This document shows, one piece after another, positions 1 through 7,950 of a DNA stretch of 64,000 nt (position 1 is the stretch's first letter; each line of letters starts with the position of its first letter). The notes under the pieces were generated by a model that ran no database searches, was not told the DNA's origin, and saw only the letters and a program-made list of their open reading frames with translations. Origin of the DNA: an uncultured Shimia sp. (lineage in GTDB: Bacteria; Pseudomonadota; Alphaproteobacteria; Rhodobacterales; Rhodobacteraceae). Location of the stretch: NCBI RefSeq assembly GCF_947498095.1, contig NZ_CANMJE010000004.1, positions 124,001-188,000 on the forward strand. Reading direction: 5' to 3'. Position numbers and translations under genes: made by a program.

Positions 1-273
1 TATGACACGTTGCTGAAGTATGACCCAGGGCATTTGCTGATGCAGATCACGCGGGAAGAGGCGATGCGCGGGCTGGTGGATTTTGCGCGGATCGAAGAAA
101 TGCTCGCCCGGATTGATGGGCGGATCGACCTGGTGCGCGTCGACCATGTGACGCCCCTGTCTGCGCCGCTGTTTCTGGAGGTCGGCAAAGAGCGCATTGA
201 TGGCGAGGCCGAAGAGCGGCTGTTGGCGGAAGAAAGCGAGGCCCTGATGCGGGATGCTGGGCTGACACCCTGA
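1..273 (+). CDS. C-terminal fragment of a ligase-associated DEXH-box (Lhr-like) helicase
   Basis: The reading frame is open from base 1, so the 5' part lies outside the window; 90 residues are visible. Motifs such as LKYDPGHLLMQITREEAM and a tail with PLFLEVGKERIDG match my memory of the C-terminus of the ligase-associated Lhr-type helicase. This helicase travels with a DNA ligase, an exonuclease and the PdeM nuclease, and pdeM follows about 90 bases downstream on the same strand, which supports the call. The ligase and exonuclease would be expected left of the window edge. The family is thought to act in DNA repair. No helicase motifs are visible in this fragment, so the call depends on tail similarity and context. 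Confidence 0.75.
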   Translation, partial: YDTLLKYDPGHLLMQITREEAMRGLVDFARIEEMLARIDGRIDLVRVDHVTPLSAPLFLEVGKERIDGEAEERLLAEESEALMRDAGLTP

Positions 274-359
274 TCCTGGCCTGAATTTCTGCCTGAAGTT
301 CATGGGGCACAGGCGCCTTTCTCTTGCCCAGAACGCCAATATGCGTCACCAATTGGACC

Positions 360-1022
360 ATGACAGGTCTTCCTTTTACCCTTGCCGGCGCGCAGCTCAT
401 TGCAATGGGCAGTGGTGCGCTTTGGTGGGAAGATCGAAGCATTCTTTGTGTGTCCGACCTGCATCTGGGCAAGTCAGAGCGCATGGCGCGCAAAGGTGGC
501 GCACCCTTGCCGCCCTATGAAACTCAAGACACGTTGCTGCGGTTGGAACATGACCTGCAACACACCAACGCGGGCACAGTCATTTGTCTGGGTGACAGTT
601 TTGACGACATGGCCGCCGCTGGCGCATTGCCGGAAGAGGATCGGTTGTGGATTTCACGGCTGCAAGCTGGTCGGCGTTGGGTCTGGATCGAGGGCAACCA
701 TGACCCCGGCCCGATTGGGTTGGGCGGCAGTCATCTGGCCGAGCTCCCCCTGCCTCCGCTGACCTTTCGCCATATCGCGCAGCCGGGGAAAAGTGGCGAA
801 ATTTCAGGCCATTACCACCCAAAAGTCAAAGTGCAGACCCGTCTGCGCACGGTTTCGCGTCCGGCTTTTTTGTTTGATACAGATCGCGTAATCCTGCCAG
901 CCTATGGCACTTATACCGGGGGTCTGCGCAGTTCCGACGAGGCCTTGGCCCAACTGATGCGCCCGGAATCGCGGGCCATCATGACCGGGCAAACACCCCG
1001 GCTTGTGGCGATGCCGCGCTAA
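360..1022 (+). CDS. pdeM: Ligase-associated DNA damage response endonuclease PdeM (metallophosphoesterase)
   Basis: A 220-residue calcineurin-type phosphoesterase. The metal-binding blocks appear in order: SDLHLGK, GDSFDD, GNHD and GHYHPK. This fits the PdeM family of bimetal nucleases linked to the Lhr-like helicase just upstream. The ATG at 360 starts the conserved core; a TTG at 324 would add 12 residues that look unrelated. No strong Shine-Dalgarno sequence precedes either start. The 3' end overlaps the convergent LytTR gene by four bases. The specific nuclease substrate is not deducible from sequence. Confidence 0.85.
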   Translation: MTGLPFTLAGAQLIAMGSGALWWEDRSILCVSDLHLGKSERMARKGGAPLPPYETQDTLLRLEHDLQHTNAGTVICLGDSFDDMAAAGALPEEDRLWISRLQAGRRWVWIEGNHDPGPIGLGGSHLAELPLPPLTFRHIAQPGKSGEISGHYHPKVKVQTRLRTVSRPAFLFDTDRVILPAYGTYTGGLRSSDEALAQLMRPESRAIMTGQTPRLVAMPR

Positions 1023-1825
1023 AGAATACCGGCTTGTTCCAGGGCTGGTTTGTAATTGCGGCTCACCGGGATGCGCATCCCATTTCTCAGCAAAAGAAAA
1101 TGGCGTGACTGATCCCGTTCAATTCCCGCGATAGACTCTTTTGCAACCCAGTGAGAGCGGTGGACCCGGAAACCCGCAACATTGTCCAATTCCTCCAGAG
1201 CTTCCTTGAACCGCATCCGCAGGGAATGGGTTCCCGAAGATGTCGTGATTTCAACAAAGTGATCCTGAACAGACAGATGCAGGATGACGTCATCCTGTGC
1301 CTCTGGCACACGCCGTAACAGGCGAGGTTTGCTGCCAAGGTCCGCTGTCTGTGGCGGCGTTGAAGCCCAGCCTGGCAAGGCACTCACCGCGAGATACTTG
1401 GTCAGGGTCGCGGCGATCGTGACAAGCGTCACATAGCCCAGCATTTCAAAATAGCCGACCGCGTTTCCCGGCCCCCAAAGGGTAGAGTTCGAGATGAGCC
1501 AGACGTCTGCCGTGATCACGAAGACCGCCAGAACCGTACCGCCAAGTTCACGCTGGCGGCTGGGTTTGTTTTGCCAAAGAACATTAACGAAGGCCACGCA
1601 ACTATAGCCCAACGCAATGGACGTGATCGAAATGGACCCCCAATAGGCCACGCGCGCGCCACTTCCGAGGGCTGTAAAAGTTCCGAATGGACCTGCAACT
1701 ATGGCCACGATGGTGGCCACGGCCCAGATCGTCAGGCAGATCGGAGACAGCAGCGTCCGAAAGCTGTCACGAATAATATCTGCCTTGCGATCTACCACGC
1801 GATGTCCGATCTTTCTCCTGCACAT
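1019..1825 (-). CDS. Membrane-anchored LytTR DNA-binding regulator
   Basis: A 268-residue protein. The N-terminal ~150 residues hold about four hydrophobic segments (for example AVATIVAIVAGPF and GTVLAVFVITADVWLI). The C-terminal ~100 residues are a LytTR domain, with VQDHFVEITTSSG, FRVHRSHWVA and a terminal ISRNY-like strand (PVSRNYKPALEQ). LytTR domains bind DNA through beta strands. Joining one directly to a membrane bundle suggests a one-component sensor at the inner membrane. I chose the ATG at 1825 because upstream in-frame sequence reads like non-coding DNA. The gene is divergent from the thioesterase with an 82-base gap. The signal is unknown. Confidence 0.75.
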   Translation of the reverse strand: MCRRKIGHRVVDRKADIIRDSFRTLLSPICLTIWAVATIVAIVAGPFGTFTALGSGARVAYWGSISITSIALGYSCVAFVNVLWQNKPSRQRELGGTVLAVFVITADVWLISNSTLWGPGNAVGYFEMLGYVTLVTIAATLTKYLAVSALPGWASTPPQTADLGSKPRLLRRVPEAQDDVILHLSVQDHFVEITTSSGTHSLRMRFKEALEELDNVAGFRVHRSHWVAKESIAGIERDQSRHFLLLRNGMRIPVSRNYKPALEQAGIL

Positions 1826-1907
1826 GTGGGGCCTGCCTGCGGCGCTGTGCCGGCTCGGGCTGCCCCAATTGTGAAGCGGACGCCAGTTAAGGCAAAGGGG
1901 AATTCCT

Positions 1908-2339
1908 ATGGCTTTGTCACCTGTTATCAAGAACAAGATTAGCGCCAGCTTCTCTGCGCAGTCGATGATGAAGACAATTTCTAGCGAAATCGTGAAGATC
2001 GAGACGGGTCAGGTGACCCTGGCTGCTCCGATCCTGCCAGAGTGCCGTCAACAACAGGGTTTTGGCCACGCCGCCCTGACATTTGCTTTGGGAGACACCG
2101 CGGCGGGCTTTGCTGCGTTGACGGTCATGCCCGAAGACATGGAAGTGCTGACGGCAGAGATTAAGATCAACCTTCTGGCCCCTGCGGCGGGTGACCGGCT
2201 GCGGGCCGAAGGTCGTGTGATCAAGCCGGGTCGGCGTCTGGTTGTTGTACAAGCCGACGTTTATGCAGAACAGGATGGCAGCGACAAACACATCGCGGTG
2301 CTGACAGGAACAATGGTGCCGGTCCCCACAAACACCTGA
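1908..2339 (+). CDS. PaaI-family hotdog-fold thioesterase
   Basis: The 143-residue protein has the hotdog acyl-CoA thioesterase pattern: QQQGFGHAALTFALGDTAAGFAALT followed by TAEIKINLLAPAAGDRL and a strand with GRRLVVVQADVY. Members hydrolyse acyl-CoA thioesters in the cytoplasm; the natural acyl group cannot be read from the sequence. An AAGGGGA ribosome-binding site lies seven bases before the ATG. It stands alone, divergent from the LytTR gene and followed at 74 bases by an independently promoted ArsR gene. Confidence 0.8.
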   Translation: MALSPVIKNKISASFSAQSMMKTISSEIVKIETGQVTLAAPILPECRQQQGFGHAALTFALGDTAAGFAALTVMPEDMEVLTAEIKINLLAPAAGDRLRAEGRVIKPGRRLVVVQADVYAEQDGSDKHIAVLTGTMVPVPTNT

Positions 2340-2376
2340 ATGCGGCATCCCCATCTGCGGGTTTGCATTTGGAGAC

Positions 2377-2413
2377 TTGTAATTTAAGTAAATCATTATA
2401 TAAGTGATTCACT
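2377..2413 (+). promoter_or_regulatory. Candidate promoter and ArsR operator ending at the arsR-family start codon
   Basis: A -35-like TTGTAA (2377-2382) and a -10-like TATAAG (2399-2404) are 16 bases apart. This would put transcription initiation close to the ATG at 2414 and make a leaderless mRNA. The same DNA carries an imperfect inverted repeat, AGTAAATCA (2387-2395) and TGATTCACT (2405-2413), with 8 of 9 positions complementary. It covers the -10 box and abuts the ATG. No Shine-Dalgarno is present. Autoregulation by the encoded ArsR protein is the natural inference. Confidence 0.4.
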
Positions 2414-2740
2414 ATGAAAGAAATTGACCAGAAATTTGCAGCCCTGTCGGATCACACACGCCGGGCCATTCTTGCCCGGCTGACGGCTGGAGAGGCCAAT
2501 GCCGGGGAGTTGGCGGCACCGCTGCCGATCAGCCAGCCTGCCGTATCACAGCACCTTAAGGTGTTGATCGAGGCTGGCATGGTGGAACGCGAGGCACGCG
2601 GACAACAGCGCATATACCGTCTTGCACCGGGCGCGTTAGATGGCATCGACGGCTACCTTGGCGGTCTACGTCAGGCGCTTGAGGCCAATTACGCACGGCT
2701 GGATGCGCTTCTGGACGACATGCAAAACAAACAGAACTGA
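2414..2740 (+). CDS. ArsR-family winged-helix transcriptional repressor
   Basis: A 108-residue ArsR/SmtB-type protein. The helix-turn-helix is visible as DHTRRAILARLTAGEANAGE followed by ISQPAVSQHLKVLIEAGMVE, and the wing as REARGQQRIYRL. No cysteine pair or CxC metal site is present, so it is not a classical metal sensor. It belongs to the subgroup coupled to SRPBCC (AHSA1-like) proteins, one of which starts seven bases after the stop. In this layout the SRPBCC partner may bind the small-molecule signal or be the regulated activity, but the ligand is unknown. Confidence 0.85.
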   Translation: MKEIDQKFAALSDHTRRAILARLTAGEANAGELAAPLPISQPAVSQHLKVLIEAGMVEREARGQQRIYRLAPGALDGIDGYLGGLRQALEANYARLDALLDDMQNKQN

Positions 2741-2747
2741 GGATCAC

Positions 2748-3215
2748 ATGGCATTAAAGATGGAGCTTTTGGGCGAGACCCAGATCTTGGTCACGCGATT
2801 TTTCGCGGCACCCCCTGCAACCGTCTACACGGCGCATACAGATCCTGACCTGGTGGCGAAATGGATGCTGGGGCCGCCGGGTTGGGCCCTGTCGGTCAAA
2901 TCCTATGACGCGCGGCCAAATGGCAAAATCCATCTGGTCTGGACCCATCCCGACGAAGGCGAACTCGCGCTGACGGGGTCCTTCCTGGAGTTGGAGCCAC
3001 CGCATAAGACCGTGCACACGGAGCAATTCCAGATTGGCGCGCCTTCGCCAATTAACACCGTGACCACGCATTTTGAGGCCGAAGGAGACGGATGCTTGCT
3101 TCGGGTGGTTATCGATATGCCCGATGCCCAGGCCCGCGAGGAAACGATTGCGATGGGCATGGAAGAAGGCATGGAAGCGAGCTACGGCCAGCTCGACGCC
3201 TTGCTGTCTGCCTGA
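2748..3215 (+). CDS. SRPBCC (AHSA1/START-like) domain protein
   Basis: This 155-residue protein has the START-like pattern of the AHSA1 group: VTRFFAAPPATVYTAHTDPDLVAKWMLGPPGW, then GSFLELEPPHKTV and a C-terminal helix ending GQLDALLSA (motifs shown in pieces of one continuous domain). The fold forms a hydrophobic pocket. The ATG at 2748 follows GAGGATC and is seven bases from the arsR-type stop, so the two are co-transcribed. Upstream in-frame residues overlap the ArsR gene and were excluded. Function beyond ligand binding cannot be assigned. Confidence 0.8.
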   Translation: MALKMELLGETQILVTRFFAAPPATVYTAHTDPDLVAKWMLGPPGWALSVKSYDARPNGKIHLVWTHPDEGELALTGSFLELEPPHKTVHTEQFQIGAPSPINTVTTHFEAEGDGCLLRVVIDMPDAQAREETIAMGMEEGMEASYGQLDALLSA

Positions 3216-3222
3216 CGACAAA

Positions 3223-3246
3223 GGGCCGGACGCAATTGCCCGGCCC
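3223..3246 (+). terminator. Stem-loop after the ArsR-SRPBCC pair
   Basis: GGGCCGG (3223-3229) pairs with CCGGCCC (3240-3246) across a 10-base loop, eight bases after the SRPBCC stop. There is no clear T-tract, so intrinsic termination is only possible. It is followed by a second, stronger palindrome. Confidence 0.4.
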
Positions 3247-3262
3247 CTATCAATAGGCACTG

Positions 3263-3289
3263 GTAGGTCGGACAAACTGTCCGACCTAC
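3263..3289. repeat. Perfect 12-bp-arm palindrome between convergent genes
   Basis: GTAGGTCGGACA (3263-3274) and TGTCCGACCTAC (3278-3289) are perfectly complementary around a three-base loop. The element sits 14 bases before the folD stop and between convergent transcription units. A GGTGGTTTTATTT stretch follows on the plus strand, so it could act as a bidirectional terminator. It could also be a copy of a dispersed palindromic repeat. Confidence 0.6.
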
Positions 3290-3302
3290 GAGGTGGTTTT
3301 AT

Positions 3303-4205
3303 TTAAGCGGTCAGCCCTTCCGGCTCGGCCAGACCGTTGGCGCGGCAGCAGGCGGTTACGGTGTTGGCGAGTAGGCAGGCAATGGTCATCGGACCAACAC
3401 CACCGGGAACAGGTGTGATGGCACCGGCCACAGCAGCAGCGCTTTCATAATGCACATCCCCAACAAGGCGGGTTTTGCCCTCGCCTTTTTCAGGCGCGTC
3501 GATGCGGTTGATGCCGACGTCGATCACTGTGGCCCCTTCGCGGATCCAGTCGCCGGGCACCATTTCTGGGCGGCCTACGGCAGCCACGACGATGTCGGCA
3601 CCGCGCACCACGTCTGGCAGGTCCTTGGTGCGGGAATGCGCGATGGTCACGGTGCAGCTGTCGCCCAGCAACAATTGCGCCATCGGTTTGCCCACGATGT
3701 TTGACCGGCCGATGACCACAGCATTCAGGCCCGAAAGCGAGCCGTGGTGATCACGCAGCATCATCAGACATCCAAGCGGCGTGCAGGGCACCATGGATTT
3801 CTGGCCGGTGCCCAAAAGGCCGACGTTCGAGATGTGAAAGCCATCGACGTCTTTTTCGGGTGAGATCGAGTTGATGATCAGGTCTTCGTTCAGATGCCCT
3901 GGCAACGGCAGCTGTACCAGAATGCCATGCACTGAAGCGTCATTGTTCAGCTGGTCGATGACCGCCAGAAGGTCTTCTTCCGACGTATCGGCGTCCATTT
4001 TGTGCTCGTAAGAATTCATGCCGACTTCAACGGTCTGCTTGCCCTTAGAGCGCACATAGACCTGGCTTGCCGGGTCTTCGCCCACCAGAACCACGGCCAG
4101 ACCGGGGGTGATGCCGTTTTCTTCTTTCAGACGGGCGACATGCCCCGCCACTTTTTCGCGTACAGTGGCCGCAAAGGCCTTACCGTCAATAATTGTCGCC
4201 GCCAT
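3303..4205 (-). CDS. folD: Bifunctional methylene-THF dehydrogenase / methenyl-THF cyclohydrolase
   Basis: A 300-residue FolD with the catalytic set intact: Tyr50 and Lys54 in VYVRSKGK, Gln98 in VQLPLP and Asp121 in EKDVDGF. The NADP-binding GRSNIVGKP follows, and the C-terminus has [10 protein letters not shown]. It interconverts 5,10-methylene-, methenyl- and 10-formyl-tetrahydrofolate in the cytoplasm. The ATG at 4205 is preceded by AGAGGA; a longer in-frame start would run into the adjacent folD paralogue. It is the last gene of the minus-strand fhs, chorismate mutase, folD paralogue, folD series, 13 bases from its neighbour. Confidence 0.95.
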   Translation of the reverse strand: MAATIIDGKAFAATVREKVAGHVARLKEENGITPGLAVVLVGEDPASQVYVRSKGKQTVEVGMNSYEHKMDADTSEEDLLAVIDQLNNDASVHGILVQLPLPGHLNEDLIINSISPEKDVDGFHISNVGLLGTGQKSMVPCTPLGCLMMLRDHHGSLSGLNAVVIGRSNIVGKPMAQLLLGDSCTVTIAHSRTKDLPDVVRGADIVVAAVGRPEMVPGDWIREGATVIDVGINRIDAPEKGEGKTRLVGDVHYESAAAVAGAITPVPGGVGPMTIACLLANTVTACCRANGLAEPEGLTA

Positions 4206-4218
4206 ATCTTTGTTCCTC

Positions 4219-5112
4219 TTACATATCCGTCCGGGCATAGGCGTCCCGGTAGTGATCCATTTGCAGGCGCGTGGCCAGCACAGCGTTTTTCATCAGTGTC
4301 GCAACCGTGACCGGGCCAACGCCGCCCGGCACAGGGGTGATCCAACCTGCGACTTCGGCGCAGCTGTCAAAATCCGCGTCCCCAACGGTCTTGGGACCAT
4401 CGGGGGTTTCAACACGGTTGATGCCAATATCAATCAGCGCTGCGCCGGGTTTCAACATCTCGCCCGTCACCAACCCGGGCTTGCCCACCGCCACAAAGAC
4501 CGCGTCCGCAGCACGGCTGTGCATCGCTACCGAGCGGGTCATATGGTGACATACCGTGACCGTCGCGCCCAGACCCATCAACAAAAAGGCGATGGGTTTG
4601 CCGACAATCTCAGAGTGGCCGATCACCGTGACGTTCAGCCCTTCGGTCTGAAGTGGCAGGGTCTTGAGAATTTCCACCGCCGCAACGGCCGTACAGGGGC
4701 CAAGGGCGAGATCATTATAGACGATGTTGCCGATGGAGGCGGGGTGCATGCCCTCGACGTCCTTCAGCGGATGCACTGCCTTCTGCAGGACTTTTACCGG
4801 AATTTGGTCGGGCAGCGGACGCTGGATAATAATGCCGTTGACGCGCGGATCACCGTTCAGGCCCTGCAGGATGCCAATCAGTTGCTCAAGCGAGGTCTCG
4901 GTTGGATAGTTGCGTGCCTCGAACGACACCCCGGCACTTTCAGCCTGGCGCTGTTGGTTGCGCACGTAGATCTCTGAGGCTGCCGCATCGCCAACACTGA
5001 TCGAGATCAGCTTGGGTTGCCACCCTGCCCCGGCCAGCTCTGCGGCCTCGATTTTCACCTCAGCCCGCATTTCGGCCCCGATGGCCTTGCCGTCGATCAC
5101 TGCAGCCCGCAT
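4219..5112 (-). CDS. Divergent FolD paralogue lacking the catalytic lysine
   Basis: A 297-residue FolD-family protein beginning [12 protein letters not shown]. The fold signatures remain (IIIQRPLP with Gln97, [19 protein letters not shown]), but the YxxxK active-site motif reads YVRNQ: Gln53 replaces the catalytic Lys. KDVDG reads KDVEG, so Glu120 replaces Asp121. In characterised FolD enzymes that lysine is essential for the cyclohydrolase step, so this copy may be dehydrogenase-only or catalyse another reaction. It lies between the chorismate mutase gene and the intact folD in one operon. Start chosen at 5112 because it aligns with the intact paralogue. Confidence 0.85.
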   Translation of the reverse strand: MRAAVIDGKAIGAEMRAEVKIEAAELAGAGWQPKLISISVGDAAASEIYVRNQQRQAESAGVSFEARNYPTETSLEQLIGILQGLNGDPRVNGIIIQRPLPDQIPVKVLQKAVHPLKDVEGMHPASIGNIVYNDLALGPCTAVAAVEILKTLPLQTEGLNVTVIGHSEIVGKPIAFLLMGLGATVTVCHHMTRSVAMHSRAADAVFVAVGKPGLVTGEMLKPGAALIDIGINRVETPDGPKTVGDADFDSCAEVAGWITPVPGGVGPVTVATLMKNAVLATRLQMDHYRDAYARTDM

Positions 5113-5123
5113 GGACGCCCCTC

Positions 5124-5429
5124 TTAGTCGGCCTGGATCACTTTCGCTTCGCGGGTGATGGACCAGTCTATCAATTCGCGCCACAGGGTCTCTGTCAGAT
5201 CGGGATCAAGCCCGCGTTCCGAGGCCGTCTGGCGCACTTTTCTGACGACATCTTCGACCCGGTTTGGAATACGCGCGGGCCATCCGTTGATTTGCTTGAG
5301 CTCAATTGCGCGGTCGATATAGCCCGCACGCGTGGCCAGCATCTCGACAAGGTCCCGATCCAGAGCATCAATCTCGGCGCGCAGCGCCTGCATGCTCTCG
5401 CATTGTTTCGGAGGTGTCAGCGTGGTCAT
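5124..5429 (-). CDS. AroQ-type chorismate mutase family protein
   Basis: The 101-residue all-helical protein has the AroQ/PchB pattern: LRAEIDALDRDLVEMLATRA, YIDRAIELK and NRVEDVVRKVR. These contribute arginines and a lysine in positions typical of the active site (Arg17, Arg34, Lys45, Arg57). The likely reaction is chorismate to prephenate. An isochorismate-pyruvate lyase role cannot be excluded, because the C-terminus (LWRELIDWSITREAK) differs from the E. coli mutase. AAGGACATCTC precedes the ATG. It sits inside the one-carbon cluster between fhs (57 bases) and the divergent folD paralogue (11 bases). Confidence 0.8.
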   Translation of the reverse strand: MTTLTPPKQCESMQALRAEIDALDRDLVEMLATRAGYIDRAIELKQINGWPARIPNRVEDVVRKVRQTASERGLDPDLTETLWRELIDWSITREAKVIQAD

Positions 5430-5486
5430 GAGATGTCCTTCTGCGGCCCGGGGTTCCCCAAGGCCGCAGAAAGCGCATTTTTTGGC

Positions 5487-7163
5487 TTAGAACAAGCCCT
5501 CGATCTCGCCTGCGTCATTGAGGCAGATGGTTTCCGCCGCAGGTTTGCGTGGCAGACCCGGCATGGTCATGATTTCACCGCAAACAACCACGATGAAACC
5601 GGCACCCGCAGACAAGCGCACTTCGCGAACCGGAACCGAGTGGCCGGTTGGCGCGCCGCGCAATGTCGGATCGGTTGAGAAGGAGTACTGAGTCTTGGCC
5701 ATACAGACCGGCAGATTGCCATAACCCTGTTCTTCCCAGAGGCGCAGTTGATCGCGGATCTTCTTGTCAGCAATCACTTCATCGGCGCGGTAGATGCCTT
5801 TGGCGATGCGCTCGATCTTTTCAAACAGCGACAGGTCGTCGGCGTAGAGAGGCGCAAATTGGCTGACGCCGCTGTCGGCAATCTCGGCCACGCGGGTGGC
5901 GAGTGCTTCAGAGCCTTTCGAGCCGAATTCCCAGTGTTGCGACACGATGGCCTCAGAGCCTTGGGTCTCAACATAGTCTTTAACGGCCTGAACTTCGGCG
6001 TCGGTGTCGGTAACAAAGTGGTTGATCGCAACCACAACCGGCACGCCAAACGACTTGAGGTTGCCAATGTGGCGGCCAAGGTTGGCACAACCATCGTTCA
6101 CGGCATCAACGTTTTCTGCGCCAAGGTCTGCTTTGGCGACGCCGCCGTTCATCTTCATCGCGCGCACGGTGGCCACCAGCACAACGCAATCGGGTGCGAG
6201 GCCAGCTTTGCGGCATTTGATGTTCATGAACTTTTCAGCACCAAGATCAGCGCCAAAGCCGGCTTCGGTCACAACGTAGTCGGCGACTTTCAGAGCCGTC
6301 TGCGTGGCGATGACCGAGTTGCAGCCGTGAGCGATGTTGGCAAACGGGCCGCCGTGCACAAACGCAGGGTTGTTTTCCAGCGTTTGCACGAGGTTTGGCT
6401 GCATCGCGTCTTTCAAAAGAACGGTCATGGCGCCTTCGGCCTTGATGTCGCGGCAGAAAACCGGCGAGCGGTCGCGGCGGTAGGCCACGATCATGTCGCC
6501 GAGGCGTTGCTCGAGATCTTTCAGGTCTTTGGCAAGGCACAGGATCGCCATAACTTCCGAGGCCACGGTGATGTCAAAGCCACCTTCGCGAGGGAAGCCG
6601 TTGGCCACACCGCCAAGTGAGACATTGACCTGACGCAGGGCGCGGTCGTTCATGTCGACAACGCGTTTCCACTGAACGCGGCGGATGTCGATCTCGGCCT
6701 CATTGCCCCAGTAGATGTGGTTGTCGATCATTGCCGACAACAGCGAGTGCGCCGAGGTGATCGCATGGAAGTCGCCGGTGAAGTGGAGGTTCATGTCCTC
6801 CATCGGCACGACCTGAGCATAACCGCCACCTGCGGCGCCGCCCTTCATACCAAAGTTCGGTCCCAAGGACGCTTCGCGGATACAGACCATGGCATTCTTG
6901 CCAATGCGGTTCAGACCGTCGCCCAGACCCACGGTGGTGGTGGTCTTGCCTTCACCTGCCGGGGTGGGGTTGATGGCGGTCACGAGGATCAGCTTGCCGT
7001 TGTCTTTAGACTGAACCGAGTTGATAAACTCTTGGCTGACCTTGGCCTTGTCGTGGCCGTAGGGCAGCAGATCATCCGACCCAATGCCGATCTTTTGGCC
7101 GATTTCCTGAATCGGACGTTTCTTTGCCTCGCGGGCGATTTCGATGTCAGTTTTGTAGCTCAT
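5487..7163 (-). CDS. fhs: Formate-tetrahydrofolate ligase
   Basis: A 558-residue protein starting [20 protein letters not shown]. It carries the ATP-binding [18 protein letters not shown] and [20 protein letters not shown], hallmarks of 10-formyl-THF synthetase. It joins formate to THF using ATP, or runs in reverse to release formate. The ATG at 7163 has AGGGAT upstream and aligns with the family start. With the two FolD proteins it forms a THF route between methylene-THF and formate. In roseobacters this can serve C1 units from demethylation of methylated osmolytes, which is context knowledge rather than something seen here. Confidence 0.97.
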   Translation of the reverse strand: MSYKTDIEIAREAKKRPIQEIGQKIGIGSDDLLPYGHDKAKVSQEFINSVQSKDNGKLILVTAINPTPAGEGKTTTTVGLGDGLNRIGKNAMVCIREASLGPNFGMKGGAAGGGYAQVVPMEDMNLHFTGDFHAITSAHSLLSAMIDNHIYWGNEAEIDIRRVQWKRVVDMNDRALRQVNVSLGGVANGFPREGGFDITVASEVMAILCLAKDLKDLEQRLGDMIVAYRRDRSPVFCRDIKAEGAMTVLLKDAMQPNLVQTLENNPAFVHGGPFANIAHGCNSVIATQTALKVADYVVTEAGFGADLGAEKFMNIKCRKAGLAPDCVVLVATVRAMKMNGGVAKADLGAENVDAVNDGCANLGRHIGNLKSFGVPVVVAINHFVTDTDAEVQAVKDYVETQGSEAIVSQHWEFGSKGSEALATRVAEIADSGVSQFAPLYADDLSLFEKIERIAKGIYRADEVIADKKIRDQLRLWEEQGYGNLPVCMAKTQYSFSTDPTLRGAPTGHSVPVREVRLSAGAGFIVVVCGEIMTMPGLPRKPAAETICLNDAGEIEGLF

Positions 7164-7321
7164 GATAATCCCTAATCCAGCAGCTGCGCGGAAAACTCTG
7201 GGCCTAGGCATAGCGACAACGCCCCCCGAGTCGGGTAGCATTTCCGACATTTTCCAAGCCTATAGCGTCGGGAACGGCGGCGAGGTTTCTTTTTGGAAAC
7301 CTTTACCCCTTATTTTTCAGG
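7164..7321 (-). promoter_or_regulatory. Leader region of fhs with a stem-loop
   Basis: The 158 bases between the MOSC gene stop and fhs start contain, on the minus strand, AGGTTTC and GAAACCT arms (plus coordinates 7296-7302 and 7283-7289) around a six-base loop. A GTCGG/CCGAC pair lies nearer fhs. The spacing is large for an operon, so an fhs promoter or leader is likely here. I could not match it to a known folate or other riboswitch. Confidence 0.3.
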
Positions 7322-7930
7322 CTATTGTGCAGTTGCAGCACGCGCTGCATCAAACGCTGCCCAGGGCCGTTGATCAGGGATGTGCAGACGAAGAATGTCG
7401 CCAACGGACAGACGCCCAGGGCGCTCGACCCAAGCCGTGACACCACGCTTGTCCTTGGACGCCGATTTGAACGCCTTGCCGTGCCCCGGAGCCTCTCGGT
7501 CAATCACGCGACCGGGCAGCACGCAGGGGCGGTTTTCCATGTCCACCACAAGGCAGGTGCCATTGTCGCTTTGCAAGCGCGATGAGGGCGGCAGGTGAGT
7601 GAGATCGGGAATGCCGCGCAAAATAATCGACGCCCCGACCCATGCGGGGTCAAATTCTTCGATCCCCATCGTGTCGGCGATTTCTTCCAGCTCTTCGGCA
7701 GAGAGGATCGACAGTTGACGGGTGTTGGCGATGGTCGTGCCGCGCGGATGCTGCGCCTTGACCCGGCTACAGGACGCCCGGGTCAGACCGTTGTGGCAGT
7801 CGTCGGGGATACCTTCAAAGCTCAGGTCCATCGCATCAAGCGGCTCGGCGCTCAGATCATCCACACTGTCCTCAACACGTCCCAACCACAGGATTTCAGC
7901 AAAAAACTCGGTCGGCATCAGGGCTGGCAT
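7322..7930 (-). CDS. MOSC-domain protein
   Basis: A 202-residue protein with the MOSC (MOCO sulfurase C-terminal) pattern: an N-terminal strand LWLGRVED, RQLSILSAEELEEIADTMG, and the cysteine block NGTCLVVDMENRPC. The family handles sulfur or molybdenum-cofactor chemistry and includes YiiM-like reductases. The exact substrate is unknown. GGAG lies eight bases before the ATG. It is upstream of fhs on the same strand and 20 bases downstream of tam, so it probably belongs to the tam-side operon. Confidence 0.8.
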   Translation of the reverse strand: MPALMPTEFFAEILWLGRVEDSVDDLSAEPLDAMDLSFEGIPDDCHNGLTRASCSRVKAQHPRGTTIANTRQLSILSAEELEEIADTMGIEEFDPAWVGASIILRGIPDLTHLPPSSRLQSDNGTCLVVDMENRPCVLPGRVIDREAPGHGKAFKSASKDKRGVTAWVERPGRLSVGDILRLHIPDQRPWAAFDAARAATAQ

Positions 7931-7950
7931 GTCAGATCTCCGAATGGCGT

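Noticed and set aside
7164-7321. Tetrahydrofolate riboswitch upstream of fhs.
   Set aside because: Known THF riboswitch signatures were not recognisable; only simple stem-loops were seen.
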